From Serratia fonticola (GTDB lineage: Bacteria; Pseudomonadota; Gammaproteobacteria; Enterobacterales; Enterobacteriaceae): a stretch of 64,000 nucleotides of DNA. The notes under the pieces were generated by a model. It worked only from the letters and a program-made list of their open reading frames with translations, ran no database searches and was not told the DNA's origin. Shown piece after piece: positions 33,220 to 41,959 of this stretch. The stretch is taken from contig NZ_CP011254.1 of assembly GCF_001006005.1 (NCBI RefSeq), forward strand, positions 2,542,001 to 2,606,000. The letters are read 5' to 3'. The position numbers and the translations under genes were made by a program. The first letter of the stretch is position 1. The number at the start of each line of letters is the position of its first letter.

Positions 33220-33250
33220 TCAGCCTGCGGCCAGCTGTGCCGCAGGCTGA
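33220..33250 (+). other. Intra-operon hairpin between hpaE and hpaD
   Basis: A perfect 12-bp stem (TCAGCCTGCGGC / GCCGCAGGCTGA) with a 7-base loop and no T-run. It lies 24 bp before the hpaD ATG. It is more likely an mRNA-processing or stabilising structure than a terminator. Confidence 0.7.
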
Positions 33251-33274
33251 AAGATAAAGGGAATAGGAGGACAT

Positions 33275-34132
33275 ATGGGTAAATTAGCTTTAGCCGCAAA
33301 GATCACGCACGTTCCCTCGATGTATTTGTCTGAATTGCCCGGTGAACATCACGGCTGCCGTCAGGCCGCCATTGATGGGCACAAAGAAATCAGTGCCCGC
33401 TGCCGCGAAATGGGCGTCGACACCATTATCGTGTTCGATACCCACTGGCTGGTGAACAGCGCCTACCACATCAACTGTAACTCGCATTTCAAAGGGCTTT
33501 ACACCAGCAACGAGCTGCCGCACTTCATTCGTGACATGACCTATGAATACGACGGCAACCCGGAGCTGGGGCAGATGATTGCCGATGAAGCCCGCAAGCT
33601 TGGCGTACGTGCCAAGGCGCACGAGATCCCAAGCCTGGAGCTGGAATACGGCACGCTGGTGCCCATGCGCTACATGAACAGCGACCGCCACTTCAAGGTG
33701 ATCTCCATTTCTGCTTTCTGCACCGTGCATGATTTTGCCGATAGCCGCCGCCTGGGTGAAGCGATCAAAACCGCGATTGAGAAATACGACGGCACCGTGG
33801 CGGTATTGGCCAGCGGCTCGCTGTCACATCGCTTTATCGACGATCAGCGTGCCGAGCAGGGCATGAACAGCTACACCCGCCAGTTCGACCAGCAGATGGA
33901 CGAACGGGTAGTGAAACTGTGGGAAGAAGGGCGCTTCCGTGAGTTCTGCGAAATGCTGCCGGAGTACGCCGACTACTGTTACGGCGAAGGCAATATGCAC
34001 GACACCGTGATGTTGCTGGGCCTGCTGGGCTGGGACAAGTATCAGGGCAAGGTGGAGTTCGTTACCCCGCTGTTTGCCAGTTCCGGGACCGGTCAGGTCA
34101 ACGGCATATTCCCGCTTCCCGCTCAAGCCTGA
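33275..34132 (+). CDS. hpaD: 3,4-dihydroxyphenylacetate 2,3-dioxygenase
   Basis: 285-aa class III (LigB-type) extradiol dioxygenase opening the ring of homoprotocatechuate. LigB features include an N-terminal HVPSMYLSE with the iron-ligand His, DTHWLVNSAYHINC, HEIPSLELEYGTLVPM and AVLASGSLSHRF. Fe2+ is bound in the cytosolic enzyme. GGAGG precedes the ATG. E. coli HpaD is 283 aa. Ring cleavage gives CHMS, the substrate of HpaE. Confidence 0.95.
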   Translation: MGKLALAAKITHVPSMYLSELPGEHHGCRQAAIDGHKEISARCREMGVDTIIVFDTHWLVNSAYHINCNSHFKGLYTSNELPHFIRDMTYEYDGNPELGQMIADEARKLGVRAKAHEIPSLELEYGTLVPMRYMNSDRHFKVISISAFCTVHDFADSRRLGEAIKTAIEKYDGTVAVLASGSLSHRFIDDQRAEQGMNSYTRQFDQQMDERVVKLWEEGRFREFCEMLPEYADYCYGEGNMHDTVMLLGLLGWDKYQGKVEFVTPLFASSGTGQVNGIFPLPAQA

Positions 34133-34141
34133 GGATACCCA

Positions 34142-34528
34142 ATGCCCCATTTTTACGCTGAATGTACCGACAACATCCGCCGGGAGGCGGATTTACCCGG
34201 GTTGTTCGACAAGGTTAATCACGCGCTGGCGGAAACCGGCATCTTCCCGCTGGCGGGCATCCGTAGTCGCGCTATCTGGTTGGATACCTGGCAAATGGCC
34301 GACGGTAAGCAAAACTATGCCTTTGTACATATGACGCTGAAGATTGGCCACGGCCGCAGCCTGGAAAGCCGCCAACAGGTGGGCGAAATGTTGTTCATCC
34401 TGATTAAGGATCACTTTGCCGCGCTGATGGCCAAGCGCTATCTGGCCCTCTCTTTCACCATGGAAGAGCTGGATCCGGTGCTCAACTATAAGCAGAACAA
34501 TGTCCATGCGCTGTTTAGCAAGGACTGA
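34142..34528 (+). CDS. hpaF: 5-carboxymethyl-2-hydroxymuconate Delta-isomerase
   Basis: 128 aa (E. coli 126) of the tautomerase superfamily. The catalytic proline follows the initiator Met (MPHFYAECTDNIR). The second half has FVHMTLKIGHGRS and the closing ALSFTMEELDPVLNYKQNN. It forms a trimer in the cytosol and isomerises CHM to OPET. It starts 9 bp after hpaD with GAGG in the overlapping region. Confidence 0.94.
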   Translation: MPHFYAECTDNIRREADLPGLFDKVNHALAETGIFPLAGIRSRAIWLDTWQMADGKQNYAFVHMTLKIGHGRSLESRQQVGEMLFILIKDHFAALMAKRYLALSFTMEELDPVLNYKQNNVHALFSKD

Positions 34529-34542
34529 ACAAGGAGTGGTAA

Positions 34543-35346
34543 ATGCTGGATAAAGACGTACTGAGCCGAGCCGTGCAGCGCCTGCATCAGGCCGAGCAGA
34601 GCCGGGAACAGATCCGCGCGCTATCGCTGGATCATCCGGAGATCACTATTGAAGATGCCTATGCTATCCAGCGCCAGTGGGTTGAGCTGAAGATCGCCGA
34701 AGGGCGCACGCTGAAGGGGCATAAGATCGGGCTGACCTCGCGCGCCATGCAGGTCAGCTCGCAGATCACCGAGCCGGACTACGGTGCGCTGCTGGATGAC
34801 ATGTTCTTTAACGATGGCAGCGACATTCCGATCGATCGCTTTATCGTGCCGCGCGTCGAAGTGGAGCTGGCGTTTGTGCTGGCGAAACCGCTGCGCGGGC
34901 CGAACTGCACGCTGTTTGATGTCTATAACGCTACCGACTATGTGATCCCGGCGCTGGAAATCATTGACGCTCGCAGCCATAACGTCGATCCGCAAACCCA
35001 GCGGCCACGGAAGGTGTTCGACACGATTTCCGATAACGCGGCCAACGCCGGTGTGGTGATGGGCGGCAGACCGATCAAGCCGGACGCACTGGATCTGCGC
35101 TGGATCAGTGCTTTGTTGTATCGCAATGGCGTGATTGAAGAGTCTGGCGTGGCGGCGGCGGTGCTTAATCACCCGGCCAACGGCGTGGCCTGGTTGGCTA
35201 ACAAGCTTTCCCCGTATGACGTGGAGCTGGAGGCTGGGCAGATCATTCTTGGCGGTTCCTTTACCCGCCCGGTGGCAGCACGGCGCGGCGATACCTTCCA
35301 TGCCGATTATGGCCCGATGGGCTGCATCAGTTGCCGGTTTGTCTAA
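34543..35346 (+). CDS. hpaH: 2-oxo-hept-4-ene-1,7-dioate hydratase
   Basis: 267-aa FAH-fold hydratase adding water to OHED. Recognisable are the [17 protein letters not shown] helix, [12 protein letters not shown], and the acidic metal site in [16 protein letters not shown] and PALEIIDAR. The C-terminal [23 protein letters not shown] is typical of this hydratase family. AAGGAG lies before the ATG. The hpaI ATG follows 11 bp after its stop. Confidence 0.94.
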   Translation: MLDKDVLSRAVQRLHQAEQSREQIRALSLDHPEITIEDAYAIQRQWVELKIAEGRTLKGHKIGLTSRAMQVSSQITEPDYGALLDDMFFNDGSDIPIDRFIVPRVEVELAFVLAKPLRGPNCTLFDVYNATDYVIPALEIIDARSHNVDPQTQRPRKVFDTISDNAANAGVVMGGRPIKPDALDLRWISALLYRNGVIEESGVAAAVLNHPANGVAWLANKLSPYDVELEAGQIILGGSFTRPVAARRGDTFHADYGPMGCISCRFV

Positions 35347-35357
35347 GGAGAAACACC

Positions 35358-36155
35358 ATGCTAACTAACCATTTCAAACAGGCCCTGCAGGAAAAACGCC
35401 CGCAGATCGGTCTGTGGCTGGGGCTGTGCAGCAGTTACAGCGCGGAACTGCTGGCCGGGGCCGGGTTCGACTGGCTGCTGATCGACGGCGAACACGCGCC
35501 CAACAATGTGCAAACGGTATTGGGGCAGTTGCAGGCAGTCGCACCTTATGCCAGCCATCCGGTGGTGCGCCCGGCCTGGAACGATCCGGTGCTGATCAAA
35601 CAGCTGCTGGACGTCGGTGCGCAAACCCTGTTGATCCCGATGATCCAAAACGCCGAGCAGGCGCAGGAAGCGGTGCGGGCTACCCGTTATCCACCAAACG
35701 GTATTCGCGGGGTTGGCAGCGCGCTCGCCCGTGCCTCGCGCTGGAACCGGGTGCCGAATTACCTGCAGCTTGCCGACAGCCAGATGTGCGTGCTGGTGCA
35801 GATAGAAACCCGCGAGGCGGTGAAAAATCTGGACGCCATTCTGGAAGTGGAAGGTGTGGACGGCGTCTTTATCGGCCCGGCGGATCTGAGCGCCGACATG
35901 GGCTTTGCCGGTAATCCACAGCATCCCGAAGTGCAGCGCACTATCGACGATGCCATTGCCCGCATCCGTGCCGCAGGCAAGGCACCGGGCATCCTGATGG
36001 CACAGCAGGAACTGGCACAGCACTATCTGGCATCTGGTGCGTTGTTTGTTGCCGTTGGCGTGGATACCACCCTGCTGGTGCGGGCGGCAGACTCCCTGCT
36101 CAGCAGTTTCAAACAGGATAAACCGGCGGAGCAACCATCCCAGGGCGTTTACTAA
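35358..36155 (+). CDS. hpaI: 4-hydroxy-2-oxoheptanedioate aldolase
   Basis: 265 aa from the ATG at 35358 (AAGGAG 8 bp upstream); an earlier in-frame start overlaps hpaH and has no RBS. Class II metal-dependent HpcH/HpaI aldolase: [47 protein letters not shown] and [14 protein letters not shown] (metal and substrate sites). It cleaves HHED to pyruvate and succinic semialdehyde in the last step of the pathway. Length agrees with E. coli HpaI (262 aa). Confidence 0.94.
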   Translation: MLTNHFKQALQEKRPQIGLWLGLCSSYSAELLAGAGFDWLLIDGEHAPNNVQTVLGQLQAVAPYASHPVVRPAWNDPVLIKQLLDVGAQTLLIPMIQNAEQAQEAVRATRYPPNGIRGVGSALARASRWNRVPNYLQLADSQMCVLVQIETREAVKNLDAILEVEGVDGVFIGPADLSADMGFAGNPQHPEVQRTIDDAIARIRAAGKAPGILMAQQELAQHYLASGALFVAVGVDTTLLVRAADSLLSSFKQDKPAEQPSQGVY

Positions 36156-36166
36156 TCGGAGTCATC

Positions 36167-37537
36167 ATGAGCAACGTCGATTCGCTCAAGTCGGGTAATC
36201 CGGCAGAGCAACATAAAGCGTTAACCGCCACCGAGCAGTCGGTGATTAAAAAGTTATTTCGGCGCCTGATTATTTTCTTATTTGTGTTGTTTGTTTTCTC
36301 GTTCCTTGACCGCATCAACATCGGGTTTGCCGGTTTGACCATGAAGCAGGACCTCGGTCTTAGTTCCACCATGTTCGGCCTGGCCGCAACGCTGTTTTAC
36401 GTCACCTATGTGATCTTCGGTATCCCCAGCAACATGATGCTGAGCAGGGTGGGGGCGCGGCGTTGGATCGCTACCATTATGGTGTTGTGGGGCATTGCTT
36501 CTACCTGCACCATGTTCGCCACTGGGCCAACCAGCCTGTACGTGCTGCGAATGATCGTCGGTATTACCGAGGCGGGCTTCCTGCCAGGGATCCTGGTGTA
36601 TCTCACCTACTGGTTCCCGGCGTTCTACCGCGCCCGGGCCAACGCTTTGTTTATGATCGCCATGCCCGTCACGATGGCGGTGGGTTCGTTGGTGTCCGGC
36701 TATATTCTGGCGCTGGACGGCATGATGAACCTGAAAGGTTGGCAATGGCTGTTCATGCTGGAAGGCATTCCTTCGGTGATCCTCGGCGTGGTGGTGTGGT
36801 TCTACCTGGACGACACGCCAGCCAAGGCCAAGTGGCTGACCAGCGAAGAGAAGGCCAGCCTGAAGGCGATGATGGAAGCCGATAAGTTGCAATTGGTGCA
36901 GCCGGAAGGGCCAAGCAGCCACCGGGCGTTGCAACAGCGCAGCCTGTGGCGTGAAGTGCTGACGCCGGTAGTGCTGATGTATACGCTGGCCTATTTCTGC
37001 CTCACCAATACCCTGAGCGCCATCAATATCTGGACGCCGCAAATCTTGCAGAGCTTCAACCAGAGCAGCAGTAACATCATGATCGGTTTTCTGGCGGCGA
37101 TCCCACAAATCTGTACCATCGCCGGTATGATCTGGTGGAGTAAACGTTCGGATCGCCTGCAGGAGCGTAAGTTCCATACCGCGCTGCCTTATCTGTTTGC
37201 CGCGGCGGGTTGGTTGTTGGCTTCGGCGACCAACCACAGCATGGTTCAACTGTTGGGGATCGTGATGGCGTCGGTCGGCTCGTTTACCGCAATGGCGATC
37301 TTCTGGACCACGCCGGATCAGTCAATCAGCTTCGAAGCTCGAGCGGTGGGGATCGCGGTGATCAACGCCACCGGTAACATCGGCTCGGCGGTCAGCCCGC
37401 TGCTGATCGGCTGGTTCAAGGACGTGACCGGCAGCTTTAACTCCGGGCTCTATTTTGTCTCGGCGTTGTTGATTATCGGGGCCGTGCTGGTATGGCGCAT
37501 CCCAATGAAGGACTCGCGGCCACGGGCCACACCTTAA
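36167..37537 (+). CDS. hpaX: 4-hydroxyphenylacetate permease
   Basis: 456-aa MFS protein of the anion:cation symporter group, 12 membrane segments split by a central hydrophilic loop after about residue 230 (TPAKAKWLTSEEKASL). Signature elements include FLDRINIGFAGLTM in TM1 and GITEAGFLPGILVYLTYWFP in TM4. It imports 4-HPA across the inner membrane. AGTC-ATG spacing with GGAG upstream. It is followed by a REP-like palindrome and then hpaA. Confidence 0.93.
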   Translation: MSNVDSLKSGNPAEQHKALTATEQSVIKKLFRRLIIFLFVLFVFSFLDRINIGFAGLTMKQDLGLSSTMFGLAATLFYVTYVIFGIPSNMMLSRVGARRWIATIMVLWGIASTCTMFATGPTSLYVLRMIVGITEAGFLPGILVYLTYWFPAFYRARANALFMIAMPVTMAVGSLVSGYILALDGMMNLKGWQWLFMLEGIPSVILGVVVWFYLDDTPAKAKWLTSEEKASLKAMMEADKLQLVQPEGPSSHRALQQRSLWREVLTPVVLMYTLAYFCLTNTLSAINIWTPQILQSFNQSSSNIMIGFLAAIPQICTIAGMIWWSKRSDRLQERKFHTALPYLFAAAGWLLASATNHSMVQLLGIVMASVGSFTAMAIFWTTPDQSISFEARAVGIAVINATGNIGSAVSPLLIGWFKDVTGSFNSGLYFVSALLIIGAVLVWRIPMKDSRPRATP

Positions 37538-37572
37538 ACAATCTTGGCGATGGGTTCCGCATGCGGCTAAAC

Positions 37573-37592
37573 GGGCGCAGCATGCGGCGCCC
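37573..37592. repeat. REP-like palindrome between hpaX and hpaA
   Basis: GGGCGCAGCATGCGGCGCCC followed by CTAC, a full copy of the family. It may separate hpaX and hpaA transcripts. Confidence 0.8.
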
Positions 37593-37640
37593 CTACAATT
37601 AGGTGTAGGGGATCGGAATTTATTTTCACCGGAGGACAAC

Positions 37641-38537
37641 GTGCAGAAAAGTACCGGCTTTATCGCCAATATCGATATTGGCAAAGAGTATGACGCGCGT
37701 TACGCCGCTGATGAGGTGCACTACGAAACCTTTGCCGGGCTGGCAGCGTTTTTTGGCCGGGATATGCAGGTGCACTGGCACGACCGTTTCTTCCAACTGC
37801 ATTATCTGGCCACCGGCAGGATAGAGCTGCAGCTGGACGATCAGCACTATTCGGTGCAGGCCCCGCTGTTTATCCTCACGCCCCCTTCGGTGCCACACGC
37901 CTTTTTCACTGAACCAGACAGCGACGGCCACGTGTTAACGGTGCGCCAGGAACTGATCTGGCCGTTACTGGAACGTCTGTATCCGGGCAGCAATCTGGCG
38001 CTGGATATGCCGGGGATTTGCCTTTCGCTGGCCGCAGTGCCGCAGGAGTTGGCGGCGCTTGGGCATTATTGGGAACTGATCGCCCGCGAATTTAGCCAAA
38101 AGATGGCCGGGCGTGAGCAGACGTTGGCATTGCTGGCCCAGGCGGTATTCACGCTGATGCTGCGCAATACCTCATTGGATGACAAGGCCGCAAGCGGCGT
38201 GCGTGGCGAACTGAAGCTGTTCCAGCGTTTTAACAAGATGGTGGACGAGCGTTTTCGCGATCACCTGTCGGTGCCGGAATATGCCCAGTCGCTGGGGGTG
38301 ACGGAATCACGGCTTAACGACTTGTGCCGCCGCTTTGCCAACCGGCCACCCAAACGGCTGATCTTCGATCGCCTGTTGCGTGAAGCCAAACGGCTGCTGC
38401 TGTTCAGCGCCTGCACGGTGCATGAAACGGCCTACAGCTTAGGGTTCAAAGATCCCGCCTATTTCGCTCGCTTCTTCAATCGGCTGGAAGGCTGTTCGCC
38501 TTCCGCCTATCGCGCAACGCAACACGTTCTATCGTAA
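37641..38537 (+). CDS. hpaA: HpaA, AraC-family regulator of 4-HPA hydroxylation
   Basis: 298 aa. The N-terminal cupin-like effector domain has HWHDRFFQLHYLATGRIELQLDDQHY. The C-terminal AraC/XylS domain has FRDHLSVPEYAQSLGVTESRLNDLCRRFANRPPKRLIFDRLLREAKRLL and YSLGFKDPAYFARFF. In E. coli HpaA activates hpaBC in response to 4-HPA and lies directly before it. Here hpaBC does not follow; ampH comes in from the opposite strand 11 bp away. GGAGG precedes the ATG (GTG-free). Confidence 0.92.
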   Translation: MQKSTGFIANIDIGKEYDARYAADEVHYETFAGLAAFFGRDMQVHWHDRFFQLHYLATGRIELQLDDQHYSVQAPLFILTPPSVPHAFFTEPDSDGHVLTVRQELIWPLLERLYPGSNLALDMPGICLSLAAVPQELAALGHYWELIAREFSQKMAGREQTLALLAQAVFTLMLRNTSLDDKAASGVRGELKLFQRFNKMVDERFRDHLSVPEYAQSLGVTESRLNDLCRRFANRPPKRLIFDRLLREAKRLLLFSACTVHETAYSLGFKDPAYFARFFNRLEGCSPSAYRATQHVLS

Positions 38538-38548
38538 CCAGGAGCGGG

Positions 38549-39691
38549 TCAGCCTTTGTTGGCCACCAAATCCGCGACCAGCCGGTTGACCGGATCGCTC
38601 ATATTGGTGAACTTGGTCAACTCCGAGCGGGTAACGACCACAAACACGCCGATATTTTGCTGCGGCACCATCGCCATATAGGTGATGAAGCCGCCGCCAC
38701 CGCCGGTTTTCTGGATGATCCCTGGCAGGCCATCTTTCGGTGCCATATAGACCCAGCCCAGCCCTAAAGCAGAGGCTTCACCCGGTACATCCATGCCTTT
38801 CAGTGACGTCAGATTTTTGCGCTGGAAATACATGGTTTGTTCAGTTAAGGCCGTTGGCTTGCGCGAACCGCTTACGTTGGAGGAGAGGAACTGCTGCATC
38901 CAGCGCTGCATATCGCGCGGCGTCGAGTAAACACCACCGCTGCCACTGGCGGCTGTAGTATCGCGGCAGGCGCTTGGCCCAGAGGCTGCCACCATCAGGC
39001 GTGAGCACTGCTCTGCGCTTGGCGTCAGTGTGGTATCAACCATCCCCAGCGGGCCAGTGACTTTCTCACGCAACAAGGCGTTATAAGGCTTGCCAGCGGC
39101 ACGTGACAACGCATCGGCCAAGAGATCGTAGGCTAGGTTGGAGTAGGCAGCCCGCACGCCCGGTGGCACGGTAATGGTGGCATGAGACAACCACTGCCAG
39201 CGCTGTGCCTTGGTGGGCCAGGTAAACACCGGCGTTTTTGGCGGTTTCTTGCCGGGTTGCTCACGCGGCAGGGCGCTGGTGTGCGTTGCCAGATTCAGCA
39301 AGGTAATTGGCTGGCGTGAATTGTAGGCAGGGACGACGGCCCCTTTGGGTGCATATTTGCGCAGCGGATCGGTGAGTTTGACCTTACCTTCCGCCGCCAT
39401 TTTGACCATCACTTCGCTGGTCATCAGCTTGGTGATGGAGGCGATGCGGATCAGGGAATCTGGCCGTGGACGCAGATCGTTGCCCGGTTTGGTATCGCCA
39501 AAACTGCGGTTAACCACCTGATTATTATCGATAACTACCAGCGCCATGCCGGTTGCGCCGCTGTTGTAGAAGATATGTTCAGCATACTGATCGACAATCT
39601 GTGAGGTGAGCTGCGCGTCGGTCGCCTGGCTGGCCAAGGGCGTGGCACACAGGCCAAGCACCAGCAATAACGTGGAGAGTGAGGTCTTCAA
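38549..39691 (-). CDS. ampH: AmpH, class C-type penicillin-binding DD-carboxypeptidase/endopeptidase
   Basis: 380 aa. Signal peptide ends near residue 22 (TPLASQA). Catalytic serine in SITK (85-88), YSNLAYD as the Tyr-x-Asn motif, and KTGGGGGFITYM as the KTG-like motif. Long stretches match E. coli AmpH (385 aa), such as FYNSGATGMALVVID and LGLGWVYMAPKDGLPGIIQ. It acts in peptidoglycan remodelling and recycling in the periplasm. It is not an AmpC beta-lactamase, and beta-lactam hydrolysis is expected to be weak. It is monocistronic. Confidence 0.93.
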   Translation of the reverse strand: MKTSLSTLLLVLGLCATPLASQATDAQLTSQIVDQYAEHIFYNSGATGMALVVIDNNQVVNRSFGDTKPGNDLRPRPDSLIRIASITKLMTSEVMVKMAAEGKVKLTDPLRKYAPKGAVVPAYNSRQPITLLNLATHTSALPREQPGKKPPKTPVFTWPTKAQRWQWLSHATITVPPGVRAAYSNLAYDLLADALSRAAGKPYNALLREKVTGPLGMVDTTLTPSAEQCSRLMVAASGPSACRDTTAASGSGGVYSTPRDMQRWMQQFLSSNVSGSRKPTALTEQTMYFQRKNLTSLKGMDVPGEASALGLGWVYMAPKDGLPGIIQKTGGGGGFITYMAMVPQQNIGVFVVVTRSELTKFTNMSDPVNRLVADLVANKG

Positions 39692-39832
39692 CGGTCGTGT
39701 TCCATATAAAAATGTGGCAGGGAAGGCGTAAGTTGTCCGCTAGTGTAATGCGCTACGGAGCGATTGGCATGTGGTAAAAGTGGCGACAGGTAAAAGTTTT
39801 TCACCTTTCCCCTTCCGGCGAAGGAGAAAGGA

Positions 39833-40903
39833 TCAGACGACTGGCTGCGGGTGGGGAGCTAGCTGAATATTATTGCGGCCACTGTTTTTGGCCCGGTACA
39901 GCGCGGCGTCGGCGGCACAGATCGCAGAGTCGATATCCAGCTTATCCAGCGCAGAAATCCCGGCGCTTAACGTTACCTTGGTCGTCTCCTGTGCTTGGAA
40001 ACGATGAGTGATGGTCAATTCCTGCACATATTGGCGTACCTTTTCTGCCAGATAGGCTGCGTAGTCTTCACCGACGTTGGTCAGCAGTACCAAAAACTCT
40101 TCTCCGCCGTAACGTACCACGATATCCCTTGAGCGCACCGCATCGCGGATGGCCGTTGCCACTTGGACCAGTGCTTGATCGCCCAGGGTATGGCCGTAGC
40201 GATCGTTGTAGACCTTGAAGTGGTCGATATCGAGTAGCAGCACAAAGTGGTTGCCCGAGGTTGGCGAGAGCAACTGATCCAGTTTGCTCTCCAGCCCACG
40301 GCGGTTATACAGGCCGGTTAGCGGATCGATCATGCTCAGATCGCTGAACTTATCCCGTTCGTGATACAGGTTGGCCACCAGATGTTGGGTAAACATTTCG
40401 CTGCGCTTCAACAGCAAATGATGCACCGAGAAGGCGACGATCGGCAGCAGAGTGGTGAACAGAATACGCATGGTGTTATGCATGCCGTCCAGCCACAGGA
40501 TTATCAGCGCCGAGGGAACGGCGTGCAGGCAGAAGGCCAGCAGGTTATCTGTCAGCGAGATCGCGCTGATAAAGAAAATACTGAACAGGCTGATCAGCAA
40601 GAAGCTGTGGTTGTCACTGGCGGTAAGCTGGCTCTTACAATAGATGTGCGCCGCCCATAGCAGCCCAAGGATGATGGCGAGCAGGTTGAGCCTTTGGACG
40701 TAGTGGCGGGGCGAATACAGCGTAAATAGCATGGCCGCCAGGCAAATCGCCGGAATGCAGATTAGCGGCAGCGTTAAGGCCGGGGTCTCTTTAAAGGGCA
40801 CGAATAAAGTAAAAATGGCAGAGGCTGCATTCATCAACAAGAAAAGAAACAGGGATAAGCGCTGTTTGCTGGTTTGCAGTTGCTGATAAGAACGCGAGTT
40901 CAT
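39833..40903 (-). CDS. Membrane-anchored diguanylate cyclase (GGDEF)
   Basis: 356 aa from the ATG at 40903; a start 24 codons earlier is possible and neither has a strong RBS. Residues ~18-165 contain five or six hydrophobic segments forming an unnamed membrane sensor. A GGDEF domain covers ~185-350: DPLTGLYNRRGLE, LLDIDHFKVYNDRYGHTLGDQAL and the active-site RYGGEEF. DAALYRAKNSGRNNI closes it. GGEEF is catalytically competent. No RxxD inhibitory site is evident directly upstream. It makes c-di-GMP. Trigger and targets are unknown. Confidence 0.85.
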   Translation of the reverse strand: MNSRSYQQLQTSKQRLSLFLFLLMNAASAIFTLFVPFKETPALTLPLICIPAICLAAMLFTLYSPRHYVQRLNLLAIILGLLWAAHIYCKSQLTASDNHSFLLISLFSIFFISAISLTDNLLAFCLHAVPSALIILWLDGMHNTMRILFTTLLPIVAFSVHHLLLKRSEMFTQHLVANLYHERDKFSDLSMIDPLTGLYNRRGLESKLDQLLSPTSGNHFVLLLDIDHFKVYNDRYGHTLGDQALVQVATAIRDAVRSRDIVVRYGGEEFLVLLTNVGEDYAAYLAEKVRQYVQELTITHRFQAQETTKVTLSAGISALDKLDIDSAICAADAALYRAKNSGRNNIQLAPHPQPVV

Positions 40904-41102
40904 ACGGGGATCACTCTTTACCAATGGGGCCGGTCGAAGGAAAAATGTTAGACAATGCCTGCTGAATAATTCCAATTAGTTATTATTAACAGGCTATAAA
41001 TGTTAAGAATTTTCTTATATGAAACTAACATTTTTCGCGCAGGCTGTCATCCGCGTTCAGCCGGATGTTGAAAAGAGTGCGGGTCCAAAAAAAGTGTTAT
41101 AT

Positions 41103-41121
41103 GATATTGGTTATCATTATC
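41103..41121 (+). promoter_or_regulatory. Fur box upstream of the yjjZ-like gene
   Basis: GATATTGGTTATCATTATC matches the 19-bp Fur consensus at 16 positions. It ends 20 bp before the ATG at 41142, overlapping the expected promoter. Confidence 0.75.
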
Positions 41122-41141
41122 ACTTGAAAGGTAGGGTTATC

Positions 41142-41426
41142 ATGTTAGCTGCCATGGTTACCGCTTGTGGATTGTGGGGCATCAGTTGGTGCCTGGGGAA
41201 TCGGCTTGCCAGCGCCTGGGGCGTGTTGCTGCCCTGTGCCCTGATGCCATTTCTGGCGCTGATTGACCTGGATATGATGCAACTGCGTACTCTGATCGTG
41301 GTTGCCATGCTGGCCACGCTGGTGATGCTGTTTAACAGCCGCTGGCGTCATTACCTGCTGCTCCCTTCCTGCATGGCTCTAGCCGGTGGCCTAGCCGCAA
41401 TCAGCCTGCATTTCAGCTTTAACTGA
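41142..41426 (+). CDS. yjjZ: DUF1435 family membrane protein (YjjZ-like)
   Basis: 94 aa from the ATG at 41142, which has AGGTAGGG upstream and begins with a hydrophobic helix; an ATG at 41019 would add a charged leader and span the Fur box. Three hydrophobic segments are seen, with GSAWGVLLPCALMPFLALID-like and RHYLLLPSCMALAGG elements of DUF1435. In E. coli an iron-regulated gene of this kind (yjjZ) follows fhuF beside the leu tRNA cluster, the same position as here, but fhuF is missing. Function unknown. Confidence 0.72.
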   Translation: MLAAMVTACGLWGISWCLGNRLASAWGVLLPCALMPFLALIDLDMMQLRTLIVVAMLATLVMLFNSRWRHYLLLPSCMALAGGLAAISLHFSFN

Positions 41427-41430
41427 AACG

Positions 41431-41460
41431 ACAAAATCACGCCTGAGCGTGTTGGTTTTA
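41431..41460. terminator. Bidirectional terminator between yjjZ and the tRNA-Leu operon
   Basis: CACGC-CTGA-GCGTG stem (41438-41451). On the minus strand it is followed by ATTTTG (tRNA operon end), on the plus strand by TTGGTTTTATT (yjjZ end). Confidence 0.65.
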
Positions 41461-41506
41461 TTCAGTGAGTTTTAATGCAGGAACAGCTAGAAGAGAACCC
41501 ATCAAG

Positions 41507-41593
41507 TGGTGCGAAGAGAGGGACTTGAACCCTCACGTCCGTAAGAACACTAACACCTGAAGCTAGCGCGTCTACCAATTCCGCCACCTTCGC
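41507..41593 (-). tRNA. leu tRNA: tRNA-Leu (CAG)
   Basis: 87 nt including encoded CCA. Class II tRNA with long variable arm. Acceptor GCGAAGG pairs with the 3' CTTCGC(A), anticodon loop TTCAGGT gives CAG, and GGTTCAAGTC forms the T loop. It is the promoter-distal copy of three. Confidence 0.97.
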
Positions 41594-41636
41594 ACAGTCT
41601 GATGTGTTGCTTTGATGTCGATTTATATCACCAGCT

Positions 41637-41723
41637 TGGTGCGAAGAGAGGGACTTGAACCCTCACGTCCGTAAGAACACTAACACCTGAAGCTAGCGCG
41701 TCTACCAATTCCGCCACCTTCGC
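41637..41723 (-). tRNA. leu tRNA: tRNA-Leu (CAG)
   Basis: Identical to the copy at 41507-41593. Spacer of 43 bp. Confidence 0.97.
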
Positions 41724-41758
41724 ATTCGATGCTGTGCAATATAAATCATGTGGTTATT

Positions 41759-41845
41759 TGGTGCGAAGAGAGGGACTTGAACCCTCACGTCCGTAAGGAC
41801 ACTAACACCTGAAGCTAGCGCGTCTACCAATTCCGCCACCTTCGC
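41759..41845 (-). tRNA. leu tRNA: tRNA-Leu (CAG)
   Basis: Promoter-proximal copy. It differs from the other two by one base in the variable arm (GTCC instead of GTTC), restoring a Watson-Crick pair there. Position corresponds to E. coli leuQPV. Confidence 0.97.
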
Positions 41846-41886
41846 ATACCAGATACGCTACCGGAGTAACGCTACCACGGAGGCGA

Positions 41887-41914
41887 ATTCTAGAGATTTT
41901 GGCGGGTACGTCAA
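41887..41914 (-). promoter_or_regulatory. Promoter of the tRNA-Leu operon
   Basis: Minus strand TTGACG, 16-bp spacer, TAGAAT, then a GC-rich discriminator TCGCCTCC, as in stringently controlled stable-RNA promoters. Confidence 0.75.
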
Positions 41915-41959
41915 TAGTTATTTCCTGGATTAGCGGCGTTTGCTGTAAAAAACGGCATA

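Noticed and set aside
36278..37249. 323-codon frame opposite hpaX
   Set aside because: Low-complexity His/Gln-rich translation, a mirror of a hydrophobic transporter gene.
41507..41845. Tandem ~125-bp repeats as a CRISPR or satellite array
   Set aside because: They are three complete tRNA-Leu(CAG) genes with unrelated spacers.
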